A stretch of 6,555 nt of DNA from JBFHNV01 sp965365655 (GCA_965365655.1 CBDUCN010000291.1:1-6555), one strand, 5' to 3'; positions 1 through 6,438 are shown, counted from the stretch's first letter. The notes: a model not told the origin generated them from the letters alone. A program made the numbers and translations.

Positions 1-347
1 CCGCCGAAGAACCAGTCTCCGAGCGGCGTGAGGCCGAGCAGCAGCTGCGCGGCGACCACGGCGCACACGAGCAGCGCCCCGAAGCGCGCGAGGCGGTGCA
101 GCGACGCGCGGTCGCGGATGAACGACAGCACGATGATCTGAAGCGCCCACACGGGGCTGCCGAGCACCGCATGGGTGTAGAAGGACACGCTGTACGCGGC
201 CAGCACCGCCTGCGGTTCCGGCATGCGGGCGAGGAACGCGGTGACCACCGCATGCGAGATCATCATCAGCTCCGCCATCAGCATCAGCGGAACGAAGAAT
301 GCGTAGGCGTCTCGAACCGTCGTGCCGGGACGCGCTCCCACGCTCAC
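1..347 (-). CDS. MATE/ANKH-like multi-pass membrane protein, 3' part missing
   Basis: This reading frame starts with GTG at 347 and stays open for 115 codons to the window edge, so the C-terminus is missing. The start forms a GTGA overlap with the stop of the upstream ATPase gene, which is the main reason for choosing it; no good Shine-Dalgarno is seen. The visible protein is strongly hydrophobic, with likely membrane segments at about residues 14-40, 47-77 and 89-106. The stretch FFVPLMLMAELMMISHAVV (17-35), followed by FLARMPEP (38-45), LAAYSVSF (49-56) and SPVWALQ (64-70), resembles the first helices of bacterial MATE-like/ANKH-like proteins as I remember them. Such proteins belong to or near the MOP flippase/exporter superfamily. 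Function is unknown: it could move a lipid-linked sugar, a small molecule or a precursor. The family call is by pattern only; the existence of the gene is more certain than its identity. Confidence 0.72.
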   Translation of the reverse strand, partial: MSVGARPGTTVRDAYAFFVPLMLMAELMMISHAVVTAFLARMPEPQAVLAAYSVSFYTHAVLGSPVWALQIIVLSFIRDRASLHRLARFGALLVCAVVAAQLLLGLTPLGDWFFG

Positions 348-1567
348 GGAGCATCGTCCACGGCGTGCAACGCACCCTCGAAGTCCGCGACCAGACAGGC
401 CGTGAACTCCGGTGCGGACAGCTCGGGCGCGCCCACCACCGCGGGCGCGCGGAACAGCGGCACGTGGTCCAGGTGCAGCAGCGCGCCGGCGCTTCGCGAG
501 TGCACGAAGAAGGTGCCTGTGCACTCCCCCGGGGACGGTGCGGTGAGGGAGAACTCGAGATCGAGGCGCAGCGCGCCGCCGGCGCGAACGGTCGCCGGCC
601 CGTGGCCCAGGTGTGCCGGGATGTACTGCACGAGGCGCACCCCGGCCTCGTTCTCCAGCGCGAAGTCCACCCGCACGTCGTCAAACGCCCGCGCGAATCG
701 CAGGCTCGCGCGCAGCGTCACGCGCAGCGTGCGTCCGGGTCCCTGCGCGCAGCGGGCAGACACATCGAGCAGCGTGACGTCACCGCTCGACCAGCGCTCC
801 GCGCCGGTGACGCCGCCGTGCCGGGTGAGGTACTCGGAGAGCACCTCGTCCACCGCTCCGTCGCGCACCAGCCGGCCTTCGTCGAGCAGGAGCGCGCGTG
901 AGCACAGGGATTGCACCACGCGCGGGTTGTGGCTCACGAACAGCACCGTTCGCCCCGAGGACGAGATCTCACCCATCTTCCCCACGCACCGGCGCTGAAA
1001 GTCCACGTCGCCCACGGCCAGCACCTCGTCCACGATCAGGATCTCCGGCTCGAGGTGCGCGGCGACGGCGAAGGCGAGGCGCATGGACATGCCGGAGGAG
1101 TAGCGTTTCACCGGCGTGTCGATGAAATCCTCCAGCTCGGCGAACGCGACGATGGCGTCGAAGCGAGCCGCGATCTCGCGCCGGCGCATGCCGTGGATGG
1201 CGCCGTTCAGGAACACGTTCTCGCGCCCGGTGAGCTCCGGGTGGAACCCGGTTCCCACCTCGAGCAGGCTGCCCACGCGCCCACGCAGCCGGGCGCTGCC
1301 GGCGCTCGGCGCGGTGATGCGCGACAGGATCTTGAGCAACGTGCTCTTGCCGGCGCCGTTGCGGCCCACGATGCCTACCAGCTCGCCCTCGCCCGCGGCG
1401 AAGCTCACGCCGTCCAGCGCGAGCAAGCGCCCGGGAGCGGGCGCTCGTGCGTCGCCGCGCAGGCGCGCCCACAACCGGTTCACGTCCTCGCGCAGGGAAC
1501 GCCCGCCCAGCTCTCCCAGCCGGTAGCGTTTCGAGAGTCCGTCGACCGCGATGACCCGGCGCGTCAC
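344..1567 (-). CDS. wzt: Polysaccharide ABC exporter ATPase, Wzt type
   Basis: This encodes a 407-residue ATPase that should power export of an undecaprenyl-linked polysaccharide across the inner membrane with the adjacent permease. The nucleotide-binding domain (about 1-250) has Walker A GRNGAGKST (68-76), the Wzt-typical LLEVGTGFHPELTGREN (101-117), signature YSSGM (156-160), Walker B ILIVDE (176-181) and the switch histidine in SHN (212-214). Residues about 258-407 form an extra C-terminal domain rich in alternating hydrophobic residues. It is placed like the beta-sandwich of Wzt proteins that recognise the modified non-reducing end of their glycan (known for E. coli O8/O9a). The GTG start at 1567 was chosen because GGGGAG (1574-1579) lies six bases upstream and the protein then begins like other Wzt proteins; upstream codons in this frame overlap the permease gene. 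SHN is followed by P rather than the usual M. Gene symbol by family, not by orthology. Confidence 0.95.
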   Translation of the reverse strand: MTRRVIAVDGLSKRYRLGELGGRSLREDVNRLWARLRGDARAPAPGRLLALDGVSFAAGEGELVGIVGRNGAGKSTLLKILSRITAPSAGSARLRGRVGSLLEVGTGFHPELTGRENVFLNGAIHGMRRREIAARFDAIVAFAELEDFIDTPVKRYSSGMSMRLAFAVAAHLEPEILIVDEVLAVGDVDFQRRCVGKMGEISSSGRTVLFVSHNPRVVQSLCSRALLLDEGRLVRDGAVDEVLSEYLTRHGGVTGAERWSSGDVTLLDVSARCAQGPGRTLRVTLRASLRFARAFDDVRVDFALENEAGVRLVQYIPAHLGHGPATVRAGGALRLDLEFSLTAPSPGECTGTFFVHSRSAGALLHLDHVPLFRAPAVVGAPELSAPEFTACLVADFEGALHAVDDAP

Positions 1568-1573
1568 CGCCCG

Positions 1574-1579
1574 CTCCCC
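1574..1579 (-). promoter_or_regulatory. Ribosome binding site of the Wzt-like gene
   Basis: On the minus strand GGGGAG sits six bases before the GTG at 1567, inside the 19-base gap after the permease stop codon (1587-1589). It is the clearest Shine-Dalgarno inside the operon and decides the start of the ATPase against the longer open frame that runs up to 1717. Confidence 0.7.
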
Positions 1580-1586
1580 GAGGCCG

Positions 1587-2453
1587 TCACAGCGTGTCCA
1601 TGAAGGTGCGCTCGACGCGGTGGAACAGCCACAGCCCGAGGATGAGCAGCGCGATGATGATTGCCGCGCTCGCCGCGAGCATCCACGGTGCGTGCAGGCC
1701 CTCGCCCAGCAGCGCATGCCGGAAGGCCTCGATGAGGGGCGCCACGGGGTTCAGCGCCAGCCACGGTTGCCACGCATCGGGCACGCTGGACAGCGGATAC
1801 ACCACCGGGCTCGCGAACATCAGGAGCTGCACGCCGAACGCAACCAGCACCCCCAGATCCCGGTAGCGAGTCGTGAGCGCGGCGACGATGATCCCGAGCG
1901 CGAGCGCGCACAGCGCCATCAGCGCCACCAGCAGCGGCACCGCGAGCAGCGACGCGCCCGGATGCACGTCGTGGTCGGACGCGACGGACCACGCGACCAG
2001 CGCGCACAGCAGCGCGAACTGGATCGCAAAGCCGATGAGCTTCGAGAGCAACGTGGACACCGGGATCACCAGGCGCGGAAAGTAGACCTTGCCGAGCAGG
2101 CCGGCGTTGGCGGTGAAGGTGCCGGCCGTGTCGTTGAGCACGGCTGCGAAGTAACCCCAGATCACGGTGCCGGTCATGTAGAACAGGAACGGCGGCACGC
2201 CGTCGGTGGGCAGCTTCGCGATGTGTCCGAACACGACGGTGAGCACGGCGGTCGTGAGCAGGGGCTGCAGCAGGTGCCACAGCGGGCCGAGCACCGTCTG
2301 CTTGTACTGCGCGACGAAGTCGCGGTGCACGAGCAGCAGCACCAGGTCGCGGTAGCGCCACACCTCGCCGAGATGCGGCAACGCGCGCCGGTCGTGGGGC
2401 TCGATGACGACGTCCCACCCGCCGTCGTCCAGCGGACTGCGCGGCGCGTTCAC
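1587..2453 (-). CDS. wzm: Polysaccharide ABC exporter permease, Wzm type (ABC-2)
   Basis: This is a 288-residue inner-membrane protein of the ABC-2 family that should form the export channel with the downstream ATPase. Before the first helix is the family's amphipathic segment RDFVAQYKQTVLGPLWHLLQ (44-63). Then come about six hydrophobic segments, near 61-80, 89-107, 129-157, 168-193, 200-221 and 258-278. Family motifs include LLGKVYFPRLVIP (119-131), SPVVYPLSSVP (215-225), LNPVAPLIEAFR (234-245) and the C-terminal ERTFMDTL. The frame is open up to 2672, but the GTG at 2453 is preferred: it makes a GTGA overlap with the glycosyltransferase stop and gives the usual short cytoplasmic N-terminus. 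No Shine-Dalgarno is visible there, so translation is probably coupled. Wzm-like is a family assignment; the exported glycan could be O-antigen, capsule or another cell-surface polymer. Confidence 0.96.
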   Translation of the reverse strand: MNAPRSPLDDGGWDVVIEPHDRRALPHLGEVWRYRDLVLLLVHRDFVAQYKQTVLGPLWHLLQPLLTTAVLTVVFGHIAKLPTDGVPPFLFYMTGTVIWGYFAAVLNDTAGTFTANAGLLGKVYFPRLVIPVSTLLSKLIGFAIQFALLCALVAWSVASDHDVHPGASLLAVPLLVALMALCALALGIIVAALTTRYRDLGVLVAFGVQLLMFASPVVYPLSSVPDAWQPWLALNPVAPLIEAFRHALLGEGLHAPWMLAASAAIIIALLILGLWLFHRVERTFMDTL

Positions 2454-3691
2454 GTCGAGCCGTAGAAGGGCCACTCGGCCCGCAGCGAGCGATGCACGAA
2501 GCGTCGCCGGAGCAGTGCGCGCCCGAACTCGCGCAGGCGCTCGCCCGGGGGCAGCACCTCGCGCCAGCGTGGCGGGGGGGCGGCAGACTGCGCCGACCCG
2601 CCCCGCAGATCCGAGAGCAGGGCCTCCCACGCATCCAGCATCGCGGGCAGGCTGCGCGCCGTGCGCACCCACGCGGCCGCGTGCGAGCGCAGCGCCTCGC
2701 GGCGCGCCGGGTTCTCGTGCAGCGACACGATCGCGCGCGCCGCGGCGTCGGTGTCGCCGACCGGGAACAGCCGGCAGTTCTCGCCGTCGCGAAGCGCGCC
2801 GGCTGCGGCGCGGCCGCGGAAGTCGGCGCTCACCACCGCGATGCCGCGGGCCATCGCCTCGAACGCGACCAGCGGACCGGTCTCCGACTCCGATGTCACC
2901 AGCAGTACGTCGATCCCGGGATAGAAGATCCGGGCCAGCGCGTCACGGTCCTGCGCGCCCAGGTCCTCGTGGGCGTGCTGCAGCCCGCTGGCGGCGAGCT
3001 GCTCGCGCAGCGGGCCGCGCGCTTCACCGTCGCCCGCGGTGCGCAGCACGGCGCCGGGGATCGTCTTGCGCACGGCGAGAAGCACCGCCGGCAGGTCGAG
3101 CACCCGCTTCGGCGAGTGTTGCATTCGCCCGCACCAGCCGATGCGCAGCGGAACCGCCCCGGCGCTCGACGGCGCGGCGACCGGTTCGGCGTCAGGGGCC
3201 GGAATGCCGCACGGGATGGCCACGCAGCGCAGCCCGGGTGCGCAGTCGCGCACCATCGCCTCGCTCGCGGGGTCGACCGGCACCGCCGCATCCATGCAAT
3301 GCCCGAGCCGGCGCAGGTCCGACGCGGCGCCCGCACACGCCTCGTGGACGGGGTACACGATGCGGTGGCCGAGTCGCTCGCGCGTCGCGGCGGCCACCAG
3401 CAGGCCGTCGAACAGCATCACCGGCACGACGACGTCCGGGCGCTGACTGCGCAGCATCGAGCGTACCGCGAGCCGGCGCGCCGCCGGCGAGCCGCGGCGG
3501 CCGTCCAGCGCTTCCCAGCGCAGCCGCGGATGCAGCGCGGCGTAGCGCTGCGGATCGTGGAAGCGCATGCCGTGAGCGAGCGCCACGTCGCAGCTGTGGC
3601 CGCGCTCGGCGAGCCCGCATGCGAGGTCGTCCAGCCACGACTCGACACCGCCGATGATGGGCGCGCTCTTGGACAGGAACAGCACCCGCAT
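2450..3691 (-). CDS. Glycosyltransferase, GT4-like (GT-B fold), with basic C-terminal extension
   Basis: This encodes a 413-residue protein that should transfer a sugar from a nucleotide-sugar donor to a growing surface glycan. The N-terminal half starts with a Rossmann strand MRVLFLSKSAP, then GGVESWLDDLACGLAERGH (14-32), the acceptor-side glycine-rich motif. The C-terminal domain begins near RIGWCGRM (183-190), followed by AGDGE (219-223). It contains the retaining-GT EX7E motif: E270 and E278 in SESETGPLVAFEAMARG (267-283). Residues about 365-413 extend beyond the usual fold and are rich in arginine, ending AEWPFYGST. The ATG at 3691 shares its A with the stop of the upstream gene (TGATG), which fixes the start; no Shine-Dalgarno is seen. 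Sugar and linkage cannot be read from the sequence. The same frame stays open for 2.8 kb upstream, but the methionine here begins a canonical GT4 N-terminus and the upstream part is a shadow. Confidence 0.93.
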   Translation of the reverse strand: MRVLFLSKSAPIIGGVESWLDDLACGLAERGHSCDVALAHGMRFHDPQRYAALHPRLRWEALDGRRGSPAARRLAVRSMLRSQRPDVVVPVMLFDGLLVAAATRERLGHRIVYPVHEACAGAASDLRRLGHCMDAAVPVDPASEAMVRDCAPGLRCVAIPCGIPAPDAEPVAAPSSAGAVPLRIGWCGRMQHSPKRVLDLPAVLLAVRKTIPGAVLRTAGDGEARGPLREQLAASGLQHAHEDLGAQDRDALARIFYPGIDVLLVTSESETGPLVAFEAMARGIAVVSADFRGRAAAGALRDGENCRLFPVGDTDAAARAIVSLHENPARREALRSHAAAWVRTARSLPAMLDAWEALLSDLRGGSAQSAAPPPRWREVLPPGERLREFGRALLRRRFVHRSLRAEWPFYGST

Positions 3692-4740
3692 CAGGGTCGC
3701 GGCACGCCGGGGCGCGTGGCCGCGCGCACCGCCAGCATCAGCCCGTCGACGCGAGGCTGGCGGTGCCGGCCGCGGGTATGGACGTGGAAGCCCGCGCCGT
3801 GGAGCAGCTCGCGCAGTCGTTGCGGCGAGTCGGGTGCGCCGGGCTGCGCGTGCCACTCGATCACGCACGCGCTGATCCGTGCAAGCTCCCCGGTGCGCGT
3901 CAGGTCGTCGAGGATCGCGCGCTCGCTGCCCTCGCAGTCGAGCTTGAGCACGACGTCGCGCGTCGGGTGGGCACGGCGCAGCGCGCCGATCGCGGCTGAA
4001 GCGCGGCGCACGGGCACGCGGTGCTCCTCCACCGGGATGGCTCCCGAGCCTGGTGGCGGCGTCGGCGCCGTCACCAGGCTCGAGCGGCCGCGGTGACCCG
4101 CGATGCTGCGAAGCACGCTCTCGCCGTCGACGTCGGCCAACGCCGCGTGCACCAGCTCGATCCGCGGCGCGAGCGCGGGGTTCAGCGCGACGTTGCGGCG
4201 CGCCTTGTCGAGATTCATCTGGAGCGGCTCGAAGCCGACCACCTGCGCGTCGTCGCACAGGCTCGCGAGGTAGAGGCTCGCGAGGCCCACGTTCGCGCCC
4301 ACGTCCACGAACAGCGGTGTGCGGGCAGGGAGCAGATCGTAGTCGCCCTCGAGCAGCAGCTCGCGCAGGATCCAGGCCTCTTCCACGCAGTCCGCGGCGT
4401 AGGTCACGCCCGCGTGGTGCACGCGCACGGCCGCGAGCGTGGTGTCCCAGGAGAGCGTGGCGCCGGCGTGGCGGTGCAGCTCGTCGAGCAGGCGCAGCGC
4501 CGGCAGCACCGACCGCGCCGCCGGTGTGGGCGGCAGGCGCAGGCCGGCCGAGTCGAAGCGCAGGCTGCCGTCGTCCTCCAGCGCCGCGTCCTCGATCGCT
4601 ATGCCGGCAGCATCCAGGGCGGCCCGCCAGCGTGTGTCCGGCAGCAGGCGGCGCGCGCGGGCGGCGCGCCTCAGCGCGCGAGCCCGCGCCAGCAGGCCGG
4701 AGAGCATGGGCGGCGCGCAGCGCGGCGCGGACGCGGCCAC
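3691..4740 (-). CDS. FkbM-family SAM-dependent methyltransferase
   Basis: This 349-residue protein should transfer a methyl group from SAM to a hydroxyl, probably on a sugar of the locus's glycan. The SAM site is seen in FVDVGANVGLASLY (144-157) and VVGFEP (167-172). The FkbM hallmark KLDCEGSE (266-273, usually KIDVEGAE) follows. About 140 residues precede the SAM site: a basic Ala/Arg-rich start (1-45), then a region with no motif I recognise. The start is uncertain. GTG at 4740 gives the length used here, while ATG at 4707 would remove 11 residues; neither has a good Shine-Dalgarno. The GTG lies in the three-base loop of a perfect hairpin (4728-4750). The gap to the preceding stop is 51 bases and in frame with the carbamoyltransferase. 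Residues 225-232 (APTPPPGS) are low-complexity and are encoded by a near-perfect 38-base inverted repeat. The exact substrate is unknown; a chain-terminating O-methyl cap is possible. Confidence 0.92.
   Translation of the reverse strand: MAASAPRCAPPMLSGLLARARALRRAARARRLLPDTRWRAALDAAGIAIEDAALEDDGSLRFDSAGLRLPPTPAARSVLPALRLLDELHRHAGATLSWDTTLAAVRVHHAGVTYAADCVEEAWILRELLLEGDYDLLPARTPLFVDVGANVGLASLYLASLCDDAQVVGFEPLQMNLDKARRNVALNPALAPRIELVHAALADVDGESVLRSIAGHRGRSSLVTAPTPPPGSGAIPVEEHRVPVRRASAAIGALRRAHPTRDVVLKLDCEGSERAILDDLTRTGELARISACVIEWHAQPGAPDSPQRLRELLHGAGFHVHTRGRHRQPRVDGLMLAVRAATRPGVPRP
4045..4082. repeat. 38-base near-perfect inverted repeat inside the methyltransferase gene
   Basis: The arms at 4045-4055 and 4072-4082 are perfectly complementary over 11 bases (CGAGCCTGGTG / CACCAGGCTCG). 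They continue inward through one G/T pair (4056/4071) and five more perfect pairs (4057-4061 with 4066-4070) to a four-base loop, TCGG. In the sense mRNA the single G/T becomes an A-C mismatch; in plus-strand RNA it would be a G-U wobble, so that stem would be fully paired. It encodes about residues 221-232 of the methyltransferase. No T-run follows on either strand, so it is not a standard terminator. Confidence 0.9.
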
Positions 4741-4750
4741 GCCGCGTCCG
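4728..4750. repeat. Perfect 10-bp hairpin at the carbamoyltransferase/methyltransferase junction
   Basis: CGGACGCGGC (4728-4737) and GCCGCGTCCG (4741-4750) are exact reverse complements separated by CAC. On the transcribed sense strand the loop is GTG, the putative start codon of the methyltransferase. No T-run follows, so a rho-independent terminator is unlikely. It may hide the start codon, stabilise an mRNA end, or be a chance product of high G+C. Confidence 0.85.
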
Positions 4751-4791
4751 GTGAGCAGATCGGCGGGCGAGGAGGCGGGTGCACGCAGCGA

Positions 4792-6435
4792 TTACGCCGC
4801 TTCGCTGCGCGGCGTCTTCTCGATCAGGAACGGCCCGAGCGCCAGCGCGTCGAGGCCGGTGCTCGCGAAGGTGCGGATGGCGTCGCGCGGGCTGCACACC
4901 AGCGGCTCCTCCGCGTCGTTGAAGGAGGTGTTGAGGATCACGCCGCGCCCGGTGCGCGCCTTGAAGGCCTCGATGAGGCGGTAGTAGCGCGGATTCGCCT
5001 CGCGGGTGACGCCCTGCACGCGTGCGGTCTGGTCCACGTGCACCGCCGCGCGGAACGCGTCCACGCGATCGTCGCGGGCGTGGAACGCCAGGATCATGAA
5101 CGGGCTGCGGTAGGGCTTGTCGACGTACTCGCCGATGTCCTCGTGGAGCATGGACGGCGCGAACGGTCGCCACATCTCGCGGTGCTTCACCTCGCCGTTG
5201 ACCTTCTCCTTCATGCCGGCGATGGACGGGTCGGCGAGGATGCTGCGCCCGCCCAGCGCCCGCGGGCCCGCCTCCATGCGGCCCTGGAACCAGCCGACGA
5301 TGCGCCCGTCGGCGAGCAGCGCGGCGGTGCGCTCCTCGATGGAGTTCGGGCGCTCGTAGCTGAGCTTGGACTCGCTGAGCACGCGCTCGATCTCCTCGTC
5401 GCTGTACTCCGGGCCCCAGTACGCATGGTCGAACACGAAGCGCGGGCGCGTCCCCGTCGCCTGGACGTGGCGCAGCACCGCGGCGCCCAGCGCGACGCCG
5501 GCGTCGGACGACGCGGGCTGCACGTAGATGTCGTCCACCACGCCGCTGTGGATCAGCCGCCCGTTGGCAGAGCAGTTGAGCGCGACGCCGCCGGCCATGC
5601 ACAGCGCCTTCGTGCCCGCGCGCTCGGTGAGCCAGCCGGCCATCTGCAGCAGGGCGCGCTCGAGCGCGTGCTGCACCGTCGCGGCGAGGTTGCGGTGCTC
5701 GTCGGTGAACTCGGCCTTCGGGTCGCGGCGCGGGATGCGTGCGAGGTGCTCGCGCATGCGCTTCCTGTCGACGTGCGGGATGGGTCGATCCCAGTCGATG
5801 AAGTCGAAGCGCTCGGGATCGGGCGTGCCGTAGGCGGCGAGGCCCATGGTCTTGCCCTCGTGGCTGTGCGCGCGAAAGCCGAGGCGATCGGTGACCAGCT
5901 CGTAGAGCACGCCCCAGCTCCCGGCGTTGGTCACGCGGTGCTCGACGTTGAGCTTCGTGCCGTCGCCCCAGCCCAGCATGCCGCTCTCGCCGCCGCCGGC
6001 GCCGTCCAGGGAGATGAAGGCCGCGCGGTCGAAGCCGGAGACGTAGAACGCGCTGGCGACGTGGCTCATGTGGTGGTTGCAGAAGCGCACGCGCGGATCG
6101 CTGAGCTTGAACGGGAGCTGCTTGTTGCCGCGCGCGATCTGCTTGAAGTTGCGCACCACCTTGTCGAACGCGAAGCCGGGCGGCTGCGGCGGCCACAGGT
6201 TCGGCAGCACGGTGGACCAGTGCTGCTCCATGCCGATCGCGATCTCGTCGACGTCGGCCAGCGCGAGGCCCGCGTGCTCCAGGCAGTACTCCATGGCCCG
6301 GCGCGGGAAGCTGCGCGGCGCGTGCTTCACCCGGGTGAAGCGCTCCTCCTCCGCGAAGGCCACCAGCTCGCCGTCCACCATCAGCGCGGCGGCCACGTTC
6401 CAGCTGTACGGATGGGAAATACCCAGTATCTTCAT
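4792..6435 (-). CDS. Carbamoyltransferase, NodU/CmcH/TobZ family
   Basis: This encodes a 547-residue enzyme expected to use carbamoyl phosphate and ATP to make a carbamoyl-adenylate, then pass the carbamoyl group to a hydroxyl, here probably of a sugar. The N-terminal Kae1-like part begins MKILGISHPYSWNVAAAL and contains EERFTRVKHAP (30-40), the metal-site motif HHMSH (121-125), SLDGAGGGE (142-150), HEGKTMGLAAYG (192-203), MAGGVALNCSANGRL (280-294) and QPASSDAGVALG (306-317). The C-terminal YrdC-like part shows GRMEAGPRALGGRSILADP (385-403), RPFAPSML (423-430) and LNTSFNDAEEPLVCSP (501-516). Motifs and length fit a complete, active enzyme. The ATG at 6435 is preceded by GAGGAG three bases upstream and starts the conserved fold, so the start is well supported. 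It is the first gene of the visible operon. Family members act in Nod factor, antibiotic and surface-glycan pathways; the export genes here favour a polysaccharide substrate. Confidence 0.96.
   Translation of the reverse strand: MKILGISHPYSWNVAAALMVDGELVAFAEEERFTRVKHAPRSFPRRAMEYCLEHAGLALADVDEIAIGMEQHWSTVLPNLWPPQPPGFAFDKVVRNFKQIARGNKQLPFKLSDPRVRFCNHHMSHVASAFYVSGFDRAAFISLDGAGGGESGMLGWGDGTKLNVEHRVTNAGSWGVLYELVTDRLGFRAHSHEGKTMGLAAYGTPDPERFDFIDWDRPIPHVDRKRMREHLARIPRRDPKAEFTDEHRNLAATVQHALERALLQMAGWLTERAGTKALCMAGGVALNCSANGRLIHSGVVDDIYVQPASSDAGVALGAAVLRHVQATGTRPRFVFDHAYWGPEYSDEEIERVLSESKLSYERPNSIEERTAALLADGRIVGWFQGRMEAGPRALGGRSILADPSIAGMKEKVNGEVKHREMWRPFAPSMLHEDIGEYVDKPYRSPFMILAFHARDDRVDAFRAAVHVDQTARVQGVTREANPRYYRLIEAFKARTGRGVILNTSFNDAEEPLVCSPRDAIRTFASTGLDALALGPFLIEKTPRSEAA
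6324..6341. repeat. 18-bp perfect palindrome in the start of the carbamoyltransferase gene
   Basis: GCTTCACCCGGGTGAAGC reads the same on both strands. It covers codons for RFTRVK in the conserved EERFTRVKH motif, about 95 bases inside the gene. Because the protein motif is conserved, the palindrome may simply follow from high-GC codon choice; an operator function is only a possibility. Confidence 0.6.
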
Positions 6436-6438
6436 GCG

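Noticed and set aside
255..290. Short repeated ATCAGC/ATCATC units
   Set aside because: They encode Met/Leu/Ala-rich transmembrane sequence of the last gene; no regular repeat spacing or CRISPR-like pattern.
778..812. Other inverted repeats of 7-8 bp (778-785/805-812, 1426-1433/1438-1445, and several similar)
   Set aside because: Several exist across the coding sequence, as expected at this G+C; they serve as background against which only the 4045-4082 and 4728-4750 repeats stand out.
96..998. Long plus-strand open frames here and at 1551-2465, 2404-3657, 2492-4096 and 4053-4754
   Set aside because: They are antisense to well-supported minus-strand genes, have skewed Arg/Ala/Ser/His/Gln composition, and show no motifs.
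1568..1717. Longer N-terminus for the ATPase starting at 1717
   Set aside because: The extra residues are Cys/Ser/Arg-rich, overlap the permease gene and precede a normal Wzt start that has its own ribosome binding site.
2454..2672. Longer N-terminus for the permease starting at 2672
   Set aside because: It overlaps the glycosyltransferase gene by over 200 bases and adds no recognisable segment; GTG at 2453 gives the usual length and a GTGA overlap.
4728..4750. Rho-independent terminator between the first two genes
   Set aside because: The stem is strong but no T-run follows it in the direction of transcription.
4741..4794. Carbamoyltransferase-methyltransferase fusion by stop readthrough (the two genes are in the same frame)
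   Set aside because: The TAA at 4792-4794 follows a complete carbamoyltransferase, and the 17 codons between do not continue either family. No recoding signal is evident.
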